DNA of 34,893 bases from an uncultured Phascolarctobacterium sp. (GCA_947629685.1 CANREP010000020.1:1-34893); one strand, 5' to 3'. Positions 18,883 to 27,285 are shown, counted from the stretch's first letter. A program made the numbers and translations. The notes: generated from the sequence alone by a model not told the origin.

Positions 18883-19070
18883 AAATAACGAAGTAAGAAA
18901 AATTTTTTACAAAAAATAAAAAAAATCAGTTTTTTCTTGTGCGTATTGAAAGGACATTCGGCAGATGAGTTTGCGGCAATGTATTTTATATAAAAACAAA
19001 ACGAGGGAAAAACAGTAAATGTCCACAAGTCACTGTAGCATTAAATTGAAAAATAATAAAATATAATAGA

Positions 19071-19101
19071 AAAAGTGTTACAAAAAGTGTGAAAAAAGTG
19101 T
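19071..19101 (+). repeat. Three phased AAAAGTGT repeats upstream of livK promoter
   Basis: AAAAGTGT occurs three times with GTGT at 19075, 19087 and 19098, that is, steps of 12 and 11 bases, close to a helical turn. The A-tracts end right at the -35 box. They may bend DNA, act as an UP element for the alpha subunit, or bind a regulator. Confidence 0.5.
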
Positions 19102-19102
19102 G

Positions 19103-19131
19103 TTGTAAAAAATCTGTACAGATGCTATAAT
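19103..19131 (+). promoter_or_regulatory. Promoter of the liv operon
   Basis: TTGTAA (19103-19108), a 17-base spacer and TATAAT (19126-19131) with an extended TGC just before the -10. The predicted start is near 19138, giving a leader of about 50 bases with a small GCTGC/GCAGC hairpin (19147-19164) before the binding site GAAGAGAGG. Confidence 0.8.
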
Positions 19132-19187
19132 CTGCTTAAACTTACAGCTGCGGAGCAAGGCAGCAGAAGGAAGAGAGGTTATGTAAT

Positions 19188-20348
19188 ATGAAGATGAAAA
19201 AGGTGTTATCCATCCTGCTGGCATCTGCAGTTATGGTAAGTGCCCTTACCGGCTGCGGCAGCGATAAAAAAGAAAGCGCTGCTGACAGCAATACCATTAA
19301 ATTGGGCGTGTTCCTGCCACTGACCGGCGATAACGCAGCCGGCGGCGAACTGGAACTGCGCGGCATCAAGCTGGCTAATAAGCTGCATCCTGAAGTATTA
19401 GGCAAAAAGGTCGAGCTTGTCGTTGCCGACAATAAATCCGACAAAGCAGAAGCTGCTTCCGTTGCAGCCCGTCTGATTGAAAAAGATAAAGTAGTTACCC
19501 TGCTGGGCAGCTATGGTTCCTCCCTTGCTATGGCGGCAGGCAATATCGTCAAGGAAAGCAAGGTTCCGGCTATCGGTACCAGCTGCACCAATCCTCAGGT
19601 TACGGCGAACAATGATTATTATTTCCGTGCCTGCTTCATCGATCCTTTCCAGGGAACTGTAATGGCTAACTATGCATATAATAAAGGCGCGCGTAAGGTT
19701 GCCATCGTACAGGAAGTTTCCAACGACTACTCCGTAGGCCTGGCAAAATTCTTCAAAGAAGCTTTCGTTAAATTGACCGGCGACAAAGACGCAATCATCG
19801 ATATTGCCAACTATCAGACCGGCGATAAAGACTTTACCGCAGTACTGACTAATCTGAAAGCTAAAAATCCCGACGCTGTATTTGCACCGGGCAACTTTAC
19901 CGAATCCGCGCTGCTGATTAAACAAGCTCGCCAGCTGGGTATCGAAGCTCCTTTCATGGGCGGCGACACCTGGGAAACCCAGGAATTTATTGACGTAGGC
20001 GGCAAAGAAGTAGAAGGCGCTGTAATGTCTACTGCTTTTGACCGTGAAAAAGCTTCTACCGAAGAAGCTCAGAAATTCCTGAAAGCTTATACTGATGAAT
20101 ATAAGAGTGAACCTTCCGCTCTTACCGCAATGGCTTATGACTCCTATCTGATCGCTATCGACGCTATCAAACGCGCTAACAGCACCGATCCGCAGAAGAT
20201 TCGTGACGCTATTGCTAAGACTAAGGATCTGGAAGCCGTTACCGGCAAGACCACTCTGGATGAAAACGGCGACGCTATCAAAGCTGCCGTTATCAAAGAG
20301 GTTAAAAACGGCAAATTCAAATATCTGGATTTTGTTGACGTAAAATAA
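19188..20348 (+). CDS. livK: Branched-chain amino-acid ABC transporter, substrate-binding lipoprotein
   Basis: The 386-residue protein begins with a lipoprotein signal peptide (basic MKMKK, hydrophobic stretch, lipobox LTGC with Cys 23) so the mature protein is tethered to the outer face of the cytoplasmic membrane. The two-lobe periplasmic-binding fold of the LivJ/LivK type is shown by KLGVFLPLTGDNAAGG, GSYGSSLAMAAG, PAIGTSCTNPQVT and YDSYLIAIDAIK. The actual ligand could be Leu/Ile/Val or another amino acid. The start is ATG 19188 or 19194. Codon use is as biased as in the ribosomal genes, unlike livHMGF. A hairpin separates it from livH. Confidence 0.93.
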   Translation: MKMKKVLSILLASAVMVSALTGCGSDKKESAADSNTIKLGVFLPLTGDNAAGGELELRGIKLANKLHPEVLGKKVELVVADNKSDKAEAASVAARLIEKDKVVTLLGSYGSSLAMAAGNIVKESKVPAIGTSCTNPQVTANNDYYFRACFIDPFQGTVMANYAYNKGARKVAIVQEVSNDYSVGLAKFFKEAFVKLTGDKDAIIDIANYQTGDKDFTAVLTNLKAKNPDAVFAPGNFTESALLIKQARQLGIEAPFMGGDTWETQEFIDVGGKEVEGAVMSTAFDREKASTEEAQKFLKAYTDEYKSEPSALTAMAYDSYLIAIDAIKRANSTDPQKIRDAIAKTKDLEAVTGKTTLDENGDAIKAAVIKEVKNGKFKYLDFVDVK

Positions 20349-20361
20349 TATCTGGAAACTG

Positions 20362-20400
20362 ATATGCTCCTTCTTCCGGCGGAGGCGGGAGCATATTTTG
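20362..20400 (+). terminator. Intra-operon hairpin (attenuator) between livK and livH
   Basis: ATATGCTCC (20362-20370) pairs with GGAGCATAT (20388-20396), followed by a short TTTTG. No promoter is evident before livH. Such a partial terminator or RNA-stability hairpin would let livK mRNA exceed that of the membrane and ATPase subunits. Confidence 0.7.
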
Positions 20401-20426
20401 TTGGATAAGTTTATGGTGGTGAAAAA

Positions 20427-21359
20427 ATGGACTTTTTCAGTGAATTTTTTCAGGCAATTACTAATATGTCCGCAACCAGCCTGGCGCAGCACGTGGTCAA
20501 CGGCGTTTCGCTGGGCAGCCTGTACGCGCTGATAGCGATAGGCTACACCATGGTATACGGCATTCTGCTGATGATTAACTTTGCTCATGGCGATATAGTT
20601 ATGATGGCCTGTTATTTTGCTTTCTTCGGCATTACGGTCTTTCATATTCCCTGGTATTTTACCTTCATCGGCGTTATTATCGCCACGGCGCTGTTGGGTG
20701 CGGTAATCGAAAGGACTGCATATCGCCCGCTGCGCGATGCGCCGAAAAACTCCGTCCTTATTTCCGCAATCGGCGCTTCGTTCCTGCTGGAGAATCTGGC
20801 CAACTACCTGTTCAGCGGCCGTCCGCTGCGTTTTCCCGATATCCCGCTGCTCAGCAGCAATATCGAAGTGGGGGACGTACAGATTCAGGCTATCTGCATC
20901 GTTATTCCGATTATGACTTTTTTGAGTCTGTGGCTGCTGCTGCATATCGTCAACCATACCAAGATCGGTATGGCCATGCGCGCAGTGTCCAAGGATTATG
21001 AAATTGCCCGGGTAATGGGTATCAATATCGACCGGGTTATTTCCATTACTTTCATTATCGGCAGCGCTCTTGCTGCTATCGGCGCCTTTATGTGGGGCGT
21101 GCGCTATCCGGGCATCACCCCCATGCTGGGCGTTATGCCGGGTCTTAAATGCTTTATTGCTGCAGTTATCGGAGGTATCGGCAATATTAAAGGCGCGGTT
21201 ATCGGCGGCTTTATCCTGGGTTTGGGCGAAGTATTTATCGTCGCTTTCTTCCCGCAGCTGTCCGGCTACCGCGACGCTTTTGCCTTTATCGTTCTCATCA
21301 TTATCTTATTTTATAAACCCACGGGTCTTTTGGGTGAAAAAACTACGGAGAAGGTGTAA
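20427..21359 (+). CDS. livH: Branched-chain amino-acid ABC transporter permease LivH
   Basis: The 310-residue protein has about eight hydrophobic segments and LivH motifs: VVNGVSLGSLYALIAIGYTMVYGIL at the N terminus and the cytoplasmic coupling loop with GMAMRAVSKDYEIARVMGIN, followed by AAVIGGIGNIKGAVIGG. It pairs with LivM to form the channel. The start ATG follows GGTGGTG. It is followed by livM after two bases. Confidence 0.92.
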   Translation: MDFFSEFFQAITNMSATSLAQHVVNGVSLGSLYALIAIGYTMVYGILLMINFAHGDIVMMACYFAFFGITVFHIPWYFTFIGVIIATALLGAVIERTAYRPLRDAPKNSVLISAIGASFLLENLANYLFSGRPLRFPDIPLLSSNIEVGDVQIQAICIVIPIMTFLSLWLLLHIVNHTKIGMAMRAVSKDYEIARVMGINIDRVISITFIIGSALAAIGAFMWGVRYPGITPMLGVMPGLKCFIAAVIGGIGNIKGAVIGGFILGLGEVFIVAFFPQLSGYRDAFAFIVLIIILFYKPTGLLGEKTTEKV

Positions 21360-21361
21360 GC

Positions 21362-22426
21362 ATGGACAAGAAAAGAAATATGTTGCTGACGGCAGTCTGC
21401 GTTGTTGTCCTTTTCGGTGCTGCCTGCTTCGCTCAGTTTGAACTTGATTCTTATATCCGCAGGATTATTAACCTGTGTCTGATTTATGCCATTATCGGTC
21501 TTTCCATGAACCTGACCAACGGCTTTGCCGGTCAGTTCAGCCTGGGTCAGGCTGGCTTCATGGCCGTGGGCGCTTATGTAGTCGGTATTTTCACAGTGCC
21601 GGTAGAGCTGAGGGAAAACGTATTCTACGCCGTGCCCATGAATCCGTTGATTGCCGATATCGAGATGCCGTTGTGGCTGGCGCTGCTGGTGGGTGGCCTA
21701 TTGTCTGCCCTGATCGCTTTTCTGATCGGTACGCCGGTGCTGCGTCTGCGCGGCGATTACCTGGCAATCGCTACCCTTGGTTTTTCGGAAATCATCCGCA
21801 TCATCATCACCAATGCTCAGAGCTTTACCAACGGCGCGCTGGGCATCAAAGATATACCTGCCTTGAATGATGTGCGTTATATCTATATCGCTACGGCGGT
21901 AACTTTCCTGTTTATTACGGCGCTGATAAATTCTTCTTACGGCCGCGCTTTTAAGGCTATCCGCGAAGATGAGATTGCAGCAGAAGCTATGGGCATCAAC
22001 CTGTTCCGGCATAAATGTCTGGCTTTCATGCTCAGCGCTTTCTTTGCCGGTATCGGCGGCGGTTTATACGGCGCGCTGCTGGGTACGGTAGACCCGAAGA
22101 ATTTTCTGTTTACGCTGACTTATAATTTCCTGCTGATTATCGTTTTAGGCGGCATGGGCAGCATCACCGGCAGTATGCTGGGCGCTGTCATCGTTACGGC
22201 GGGGCTGGAATTCTTGCGTATCTTTGATGAACCGATGGCTCTGTTCGGCATGGATATTCCGCTGTTCCGTCCCGGCTTCCGTATGGTCATCTTTTCCATC
22301 CTGCTCATGGTGTGCGTGCTGTTCTGGCGCAAGGGCATCATGGGTACCAGTGAGTTTACCTGGGATAAATTCATTACTTTTTGTAAAAATCCCGTAAAAT
22401 ACTGCCTGGGGAAAGGAGCTAAATAA
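21362..22426 (+). CDS. livM: Branched-chain amino-acid ABC transporter permease LivM
   Basis: The 354-residue membrane protein has the LivM hallmarks LTNGFAGQFSLGQAGFMAVGAYV, RLRGDYLAIATLGFSEIIRII and the coupling loop YGRAFKAIREDEIAAEAMGIN. The last span is followed by a short cytosolic tail. It forms the second half of the permease with LivH. The stop overlaps the livG start by one base (TAATG), indicating coupled translation. Confidence 0.92.
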   Translation: MDKKRNMLLTAVCVVVLFGAACFAQFELDSYIRRIINLCLIYAIIGLSMNLTNGFAGQFSLGQAGFMAVGAYVVGIFTVPVELRENVFYAVPMNPLIADIEMPLWLALLVGGLLSALIAFLIGTPVLRLRGDYLAIATLGFSEIIRIIITNAQSFTNGALGIKDIPALNDVRYIYIATAVTFLFITALINSSYGRAFKAIREDEIAAEAMGINLFRHKCLAFMLSAFFAGIGGGLYGALLGTVDPKNFLFTLTYNFLLIIVLGGMGSITGSMLGAVIVTAGLEFLRIFDEPMALFGMDIPLFRPGFRMVIFSILLMVCVLFWRKGIMGTSEFTWDKFITFCKNPVKYCLGKGAK

Positions 22427-23214
22427 TGAGCACCATTCTGAAAACCGATAGAATTACCATGCGTTTTGGCGGTGTTACCGCTGTTAATGAGCTGAAACTG
22501 GATATCCGCGAACATCAGATAGTGGCGTTGATTGGCCCTAACGGCGCCGGTAAGACGACGGCGTTCAATATGATTACCGGCGTGTATACCCCTACCAGCG
22601 GCGACGTGATGTATACGCTGCCTTCGGGCGAAGCCATCAAGATTACCGGCAAACGTCCCAGCGATATCGCCAAGATGGGCATTGCCCGCACTTTCCAGAA
22701 TATCCGGCTGTTCAAGGACTTATCCGTATACGAAAACGTCATGATTGCCAAGCATCTGCATCTGCAGTCCGGCTTCATGTCGGCGGCGCTGCATCTGCCC
22801 TGGTACAATAAAGAGCAGAAGGCTATGGAGCAGGACGTCAAGGAACTGCTGCAGAAGGTAGATTTGTGGGACGTGCGCGAGGAAAAGGCTTCCAGCCTGC
22901 CTTACGGCCAGCAGCGGCGGCTGGAGATTGTGCGCGCGCTGGCAACCGGGCCGCGGGTACTGCTGCTGGATGAGCCTGCGGCAGGTATGAATCCTAAAGA
23001 GACGGAAGAGCTGACGGAATTTATCCGCCGCATCCGCGATGAATATGATCTGACTATCTTTATGATCGAGCATCATATGGATCTGGTCATGGAGATTTCC
23101 GACTGGATCTACGTGCTGGATTTCGGTATGGAGATTGCTCAGGGTACGCCTGAGGAAATTCAGAATAACAGCCGCGTTATCGAGGCTTATCTGGGGGTCG
23201 AGGAAGATGCTTAA
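22426..23214 (+). CDS. livG: Branched-chain amino-acid ABC transporter ATPase LivG
   Basis: The 262-residue ATPase has Walker A GPNGAGKTT at 37-45, the FQNIRLF Q-loop, the LivG-type signature LPYGQQRRLEIVRAL, Walker B VLLLDEPAAGMN and the switch His in MIEHHMD. The long insert around residues 105-125 is normal for LivG. It hydrolyses ATP to drive uptake together with LivF. The gene overlaps livM by one base at its start and livF by eight at its end. Confidence 0.93.
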   Translation: MSTILKTDRITMRFGGVTAVNELKLDIREHQIVALIGPNGAGKTTAFNMITGVYTPTSGDVMYTLPSGEAIKITGKRPSDIAKMGIARTFQNIRLFKDLSVYENVMIAKHLHLQSGFMSAALHLPWYNKEQKAMEQDVKELLQKVDLWDVREEKASSLPYGQQRRLEIVRALATGPRVLLLDEPAAGMNPKETEELTEFIRRIRDEYDLTIFMIEHHMDLVMEISDWIYVLDFGMEIAQGTPEEIQNNSRVIEAYLGVEEDA

Positions 23215-23920
23215 AGTAGAAAATCTGGTAGTGGCCTATGGCGGCATCGAAGCCCTGAAAGGCGTATCGCTGGAAGTGCCGGAAGGCAAGATTGTAACGC
23301 TGATCGGCGCTAACGGCGCCGGCAAGAGCACGCTGCTGCGCAGTATCATGGGACTGGTAAAGCCCAAGAGCGGCAGGATTGAATACGACGGCAAAGAGCT
23401 GATCGGGCTTAATTCGCAGAAAATCGTACAGAACGGTATCACCCTTGTTCCCGAGGGACGCAGGGTATTCGTTAATCTGACGGTACTGGAAAATCTTAAG
23501 ATCGGCGCTTATATGCGCCAGGATACGGAAGGCATCGAGCGTGATATCAAACGTATTTATGAAATGTTCCCACGTCTGGAGGAACGCAGCTGGCAGATGG
23601 CCGGCACGCTTTCCGGCGGCGAACAGCAGATGCTGGCTGTGGGCAGGGCGCTGATGTGCCGTCCCCGGGTGCTGATGATGGACGAGCCGTCGCTTGGCCT
23701 TGCGCCTTTGGTTATTAAAGATATCTTCAATATTATCCAGGAGATTAACCATCAGGGTATGACCGTGCTGCTTATTGAGCAGAACGCCAATATGGCGCTC
23801 AAGATTGCCGATAAGGCCTATGTATTGGAAACCGGCAAGCTGACCATGGAGGGAACAGGGCAGGAACTGCTGGAAAATCCTGATATCAAAGCCGCTTATT
23901 TAGGCAAAAAGAAAAAATAG
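23207..23920 (+). CDS. livF: Branched-chain amino-acid ABC transporter ATPase LivF
   Basis: The 237-residue ATPase has Walker A GANGAGKST at 34-42, signature LSGGEQQMLAVGRAL, Walker B VLMMDEPSLGLAP and the H-loop variant LLIEQN typical of LivF. It pairs with LivG. ATG 23207 is chosen: the family begins MLKVENL, and AGGAAG precedes it. The frame opens 24 codons earlier inside livG without family support. A strong terminator follows. Confidence 0.93.
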   Translation: MLKVENLVVAYGGIEALKGVSLEVPEGKIVTLIGANGAGKSTLLRSIMGLVKPKSGRIEYDGKELIGLNSQKIVQNGITLVPEGRRVFVNLTVLENLKIGAYMRQDTEGIERDIKRIYEMFPRLEERSWQMAGTLSGGEQQMLAVGRALMCRPRVLMMDEPSLGLAPLVIKDIFNIIQEINHQGMTVLLIEQNANMALKIADKAYVLETGKLTMEGTGQELLENPDIKAAYLGKKKK

Positions 23921-23927
23921 AGGCTAT

Positions 23928-23970
23928 AATAGTCAACCGGCGCTTTGCCGCTGGTTGACTATTTTTTTTT
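23928..23970 (+). terminator. Terminator of the liv operon
   Basis: AATAGTCAACC (23928-23938) pairs with GGTTGACTATT (23953-23963) with an inner CGGC/GCCG pairing, followed by a run of Ts through 23970. The 3' arm contains TTGACT, which also looks like the -35 box of the ecf promoter. Confidence 0.92.
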
Positions 23971-23984
23971 ACAATTATATAATA
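23955..23984 (+). promoter_or_regulatory. Promoter of the ecf-truA operon, embedded in the liv terminator
   Basis: TTGACT (23955-23960), 18 bases, TATAAT (23979-23984). The -35 lies in the 3' arm of the liv terminator. The predicted start near 23991 gives a short leader, which favours the GTG 24017 start of ecfA1 over the ATG at 24002. Confidence 0.7.
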
Positions 23985-24016
23985 AGGTCAATGACTAAAA
24001 TATGGGGGCAGATGCT

Positions 24017-24841
24017 GTGATCTCTGTTAAGGAGCTTAAACATATATATACGGACGCTGACGGACATGAGGTCAGCGCCCTGAACGGAATAAATCTTGAC
24101 ATACCTGCCGGAGAGTTTATTGCCATCATCGGCGCTAACGGCGGCGGCAAGTCTACGTTGGCGCGGCATCTGAACGCGCTGCTGCTGCCGACGTCGGGAA
24201 AATGCATCGTAGACGGGCTGGATACGGCAGAGGAGAAAAATCTGTGGGATATCCGCCAGCATGTGGGGATGGTGTTCCAAAATCCCGATAACCAGATTGT
24301 TGCGGCCATCGTCGAAGAAGATGTGGCCTTCGGGCCGGAAAATGTTGGCGTACCCGGGCCGGAAATCAAAGGTCGTGTTGACCGGGCGCTGGCTGCCGTA
24401 GGGATGTCGGAGTATGCCAAGCACGCGCCCCATCTTTTGAGCGGCGGGCAAAAGCAGCGCATCGCCATTGCAGGCGTACTGGCGCTGGAGCCCAGGGTCA
24501 TCGTCCTGGACGAGCCTACGGCCATGCTGGATCCGCAGGGCAGAAAGGAAATCGTGCGTACGGTAAAGCAGCTGAACAAGGAAAAAGGCATTACCATCGT
24601 CTATATTACCCACTATATGACAGAAGCGCTGGAAGCCGACAGGGTCGTAGTCATGGAAAAAGGGAATATCCGTTTTTCCGGCACGCCCCACGAAGTATTC
24701 AGCAGGGTGGACGAGCTGGAAAAAGCCGGATTGGAAGCGCCGCTGGCAGCCAAGATTGCCAGCGAGCTGCGTAAAAGCGGCATCAAATTGCCTAAGGAAA
24801 TTATTACCGACGAGGAGTTGGCAGAGGTATTATGTCGATAG
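24017..24841 (+). CDS. ecfA1: ECF transporter ATPase EcfA1
   Basis: The 274-residue ATPase powers vitamin uptake as part of an energy-coupling factor module. It has Walker A GANGGGKST, the Q-loop FQNPDNQ, signature LLSGGQKQRIAIAGVLAL, Walker B VIVLDEPTAMLDP and switch His in YITHYM. The FQNPDNQ motif is typical of CbiO/EcfA. I chose GTG 24017 after GGGGG (24004-24008); an in-frame ATG at 24002 has no binding site and would lie about 11 bases from the predicted transcript start. The end overlaps ecfA2 by ten bases. The S component that gives substrate specificity is not in the window. Confidence 0.92.
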   Translation: MISVKELKHIYTDADGHEVSALNGINLDIPAGEFIAIIGANGGGKSTLARHLNALLLPTSGKCIVDGLDTAEEKNLWDIRQHVGMVFQNPDNQIVAAIVEEDVAFGPENVGVPGPEIKGRVDRALAAVGMSEYAKHAPHLLSGGQKQRIAIAGVLALEPRVIVLDEPTAMLDPQGRKEIVRTVKQLNKEKGITIVYITHYMTEALEADRVVVMEKGNIRFSGTPHEVFSRVDELEKAGLEAPLAAKIASELRKSGIKLPKEIITDEELAEVLCR

Positions 24842-25689
24842 ATATCAAAAATATTTGTTATACATATATGCGTGGCACTCCCTTTGAAAAAAAGGCGCTG
24901 GACGACGTATCCGTCAGCATCGACAAAGGCGAGATCGTGGCCGTTATCGGGCATACGGGCAGCGGCAAGTCGACGCTGGTGCAGCATCTTAACGGACTGC
25001 TCAGGCCGGATGCAGGGCAGGTTGCCGTCGACGGCATCAGTCTGGCAGGTAAAGACGCGGCGGCTAAGAAAGCGCGTCAGCTGGTAGGTATGGTGTTTCA
25101 GTACCCCGAGCATCAGATTTTTGCCGAAACGGTTTATGAAGATATTGCCTTCGGCCCCCGCAACCGGGGGTTTGAGCCGGAAGAAGTAGATAAACAGGTA
25201 CGCGAGGCCATGGCTTTTGTCGGGCTGGATTTTGAAACATTTGCCCGTCGTTCGCCTTTTCGGCTGAGCGGCGGCCAGATGCGCCGTGTGGCCATTGCCG
25301 GAGTCGTAGCCATGAATCCAGACTATCTTGTCTTGGACGAGCCGTCGGCAGGGCTGGACCCGCGCAGCCGCAATGCCGTGTTTAAGGAAATCATGGCGCT
25401 GCATAAAAGCCGCGGTATTGCCATCGTGCTGGTTACTCACAGCATGGAAGAAGCCGTAAAATACGCCAAACGGATGTTGGTAATCAACCAGGGCAGAATT
25501 TTATTTGACGGTAATCCTGCCGATATTTTTAAAAATCATCAGCAAAAGCTGGTGGAAGTAGGGATGGATGAGCCGCAGGTCTTCAAACTGGCTGCGCTGC
25601 TGCGCAAGCAGGGAATGGAACTGCCGCAGGGCATTACCGATGACGTTACGCTGCTGCAGATGATTAAGAAAGCAAAGGGGTGGAGATAA
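24832..25689 (+). CDS. ecfA2: ECF transporter ATPase EcfA2
   Basis: The 285-residue ATPase has Walker A GHTGSGKST, the Q-loop FQYPEHQIF, signature LSGGQMRRVAIAGVVAM, Walker B LVLDEPSAGLDP and switch His in LVTHSME. The FQYPEHQ motif distinguishes EcfA2 from EcfA1. They form a heterodimer that binds EcfT. The start overlaps ecfA1, and the stop overlaps the ecfT start by one base. Confidence 0.93.
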   Translation: MSIDIKNICYTYMRGTPFEKKALDDVSVSIDKGEIVAVIGHTGSGKSTLVQHLNGLLRPDAGQVAVDGISLAGKDAAAKKARQLVGMVFQYPEHQIFAETVYEDIAFGPRNRGFEPEEVDKQVREAMAFVGLDFETFARRSPFRLSGGQMRRVAIAGVVAMNPDYLVLDEPSAGLDPRSRNAVFKEIMALHKSRGIAIVLVTHSMEEAVKYAKRMLVINQGRILFDGNPADIFKNHQQKLVEVGMDEPQVFKLAALLRKQGMELPQGITDDVTLLQMIKKAKGWR

Positions 25690-26507
25690 TGCTGAGCGAT
25701 ATTACCCTGGGACAATATTTTCCGGGAAATTCTTTTATTCACCGTCTTGACCCCCGTACTAAGATTTTAGCGACGCTGATATACATTATCGCTATCTTTT
25801 TTGCCGACAGTTTTTTATCCTATGCCATCCTGACTGGCTTTGCCTTGGCAGTCATCCTGATTTCCCGGCTGCCGCTGCTGATGGTGCTGAAATCTTTGAA
25901 GCCCATCATGATTATCGTCGTGCTGACGCTGGGCATCCATATGTTTACGGCTCCGGGCGAAACGGTACTTTTTACCTGGAAGTTTTTGTCTGTAACCCAG
26001 GAAGGTTTAGAACTGGGCGTTAAGATGTCTTTGCGGCTGATGCTTTTACTGTTATTTTCATCTGTGCTGACTTTTACTACTTCGCCTATCGTGTTGACGG
26101 ACGGTATCGAAAGCCTTTTGCGCCCGTTTAAGAAGATTGGCGTACCGGCGCACGAGCTGGCCATGATGATGACTATTGCGCTGCGTTTTATTCCGACGCT
26201 GCTGGAAGAAACTGACCGTATTATGAAGGCGCAGACGGCAAGAGGCGCTGATTTCAGCAGCGGCAATCTGCTGCAGCGGGCCAAAAATATGCTGCCGCTT
26301 CTGGTGCCGCTGTTTATCAGCGCTTTCCGCAGAGCCGATGAACTGGCTGTAGCTATGGAGTCCCGCTGCTACCGCGGCGGCGAGGGGCGCACCAGGATGC
26401 ATGAGCTGCTGTATAAAGGCATCGACTACGCGGCTTTCGGCACTATTTTTGCCTTGACGGCGCTGCTGGCCTTTCTGCGCTGGGGTACTGCCTTATGCGC
26501 ACTATAA
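25689..26507 (+). CDS. ecfT: ECF transporter transmembrane subunit EcfT
   Basis: The 272-residue membrane protein begins LSDITLGQYFPGNSFIHRLDPRTKI and has about five to six hydrophobic spans. Two coupling-helix motifs typical of EcfT are present: AQTARGAD near residue 180 and SRCYRGGEGRTR near 225. It links the ATPases to interchangeable S components for vitamins or metals. ATG 25689 (TAATG) is preferred over GTG 25680, which would lie inside the binding site AAAGGGG. The end overlaps truA by 13 bases. Confidence 0.92.
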   Translation: MLSDITLGQYFPGNSFIHRLDPRTKILATLIYIIAIFFADSFLSYAILTGFALAVILISRLPLLMVLKSLKPIMIIVVLTLGIHMFTAPGETVLFTWKFLSVTQEGLELGVKMSLRLMLLLLFSSVLTFTTSPIVLTDGIESLLRPFKKIGVPAHELAMMMTIALRFIPTLLEETDRIMKAQTARGADFSSGNLLQRAKNMLPLLVPLFISAFRRADELAVAMESRCYRGGEGRTRMHELLYKGIDYAAFGTIFALTALLAFLRWGTALCAL

Positions 26508-27268
26508 AGCTTGTTATTGCCTATGACGGCAGCGGGTATCGCGGCTTTCAGAAACAGAAAAACGTAGTAGCGGTGCAGAATGTGCTGGAAGAAGCGCTGA
26601 GCAGGCTGTGCGGAGAAAAAGTTATCACGGTGGGCAGCGGGCGTACCGATACCGGCGTACACGCGCTGGCTCAGACGGTAAGTTTTACTACGGCAGGACG
26701 TATTCCCTGCGCTAATATTGTGCGGGCGGCAGAAAAAATGCTGCCGCCGGATATCGTCATCATCAGTGCGGAAGAAGTTGAACCAGGATTTCATGCCCGC
26801 ATCAGCGCCTGCTGGAAACGCTATTTATATAAGATATTGGAAAACGAGCATAACGACCCCTGTCAGGTGCGCTACGCCTGGCAGCTGCGCCAGAAACTTG
26901 ACCTTGACGCGATGAACGAGGCAGCCGCCATGCTGCTGGGAACCCATGATTTTTCTGCTTTCCGCAGCAGCGGCAGTGTGGATACTTCGCCAATCAAGAC
27001 TATGTATGAGGCAAAATGGCAGCGCAGCGGTAATGAAGTGCGTTTTACTATCGCCGGCGACGGCTTTTTATATCACATGGTACGTAACCTGGTCTGGTCC
27101 ATGGTGCAGATTGGCCTTGGCCTGCGCACGCCGCAGGATTTTGCCCGGGAGCTGGCAGCCAGCCGCTGTGAGTTTCTCAACGAGCCGGCGCCGCCGCAGG
27201 GATTATATCTGCAGGAGGTTTTTTATGAGCCTTATGCGACAATACAGACAGATGGCAAAAAACTGTAA
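26495..27268 (+). CDS. truA: tRNA pseudouridine(38-40) synthase TruA
   Basis: The 257-residue enzyme makes pseudouridine at positions 38-40 in the anticodon arm. The catalytic Asp is D52 in SGRTDTGVHALAQ. Other TruA motifs are KLVIAYDGSGYRGFQ at the N terminus, ARISACWKRYLY in the middle and DGFLYHMVRNLVWSMVQIG near the end. The start lies inside ecfT. This ecfT-truA-rplM order is conserved in Firmicutes. A strong promoter lies directly after it for rplM. Confidence 0.95.
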   Translation: MRTIKLVIAYDGSGYRGFQKQKNVVAVQNVLEEALSRLCGEKVITVGSGRTDTGVHALAQTVSFTTAGRIPCANIVRAAEKMLPPDIVIISAEEVEPGFHARISACWKRYLYKILENEHNDPCQVRYAWQLRQKLDLDAMNEAAAMLLGTHDFSAFRSSGSVDTSPIKTMYEAKWQRSGNEVRFTIAGDGFLYHMVRNLVWSMVQIGLGLRTPQDFARELAASRCEFLNEPAPPQGLYLQEVFYEPYATIQTDGKKL

Positions 27269-27285
27269 TTTTTTTACATTTTTTC

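Larger units (their letters stand above)
18709..19187 (+). other. AT-rich regulatory gap between gdhA and livK
   Basis: This 479-base stretch holds no convincing gene. It contains the gdhA terminator (18739-18770), a TGTAAA-N4-TTTACA palindrome (18867-18882), long A and T tracts (about 18895-18945), three phased AAAAGTGT repeats (19071-19101) and the livK promoter (19103-19131). A 17-codon open frame at 18965 looks fortuitous. Confidence 0.7.

Noticed and set aside
18965-19018. 17-codon frame before the livK promoter as a leader peptide
   Set aside because: It lies upstream of the predicted livK transcript start and has poor spacing from any binding site; no run of regulatory codons is present.
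19398-20957. Open frame of 519 codons on the minus strand opposite livK and livH
   Set aside because: It is an antisense shadow created by the strong codon bias of livK; it lacks a domain match and crosses the livK-livH hairpin.
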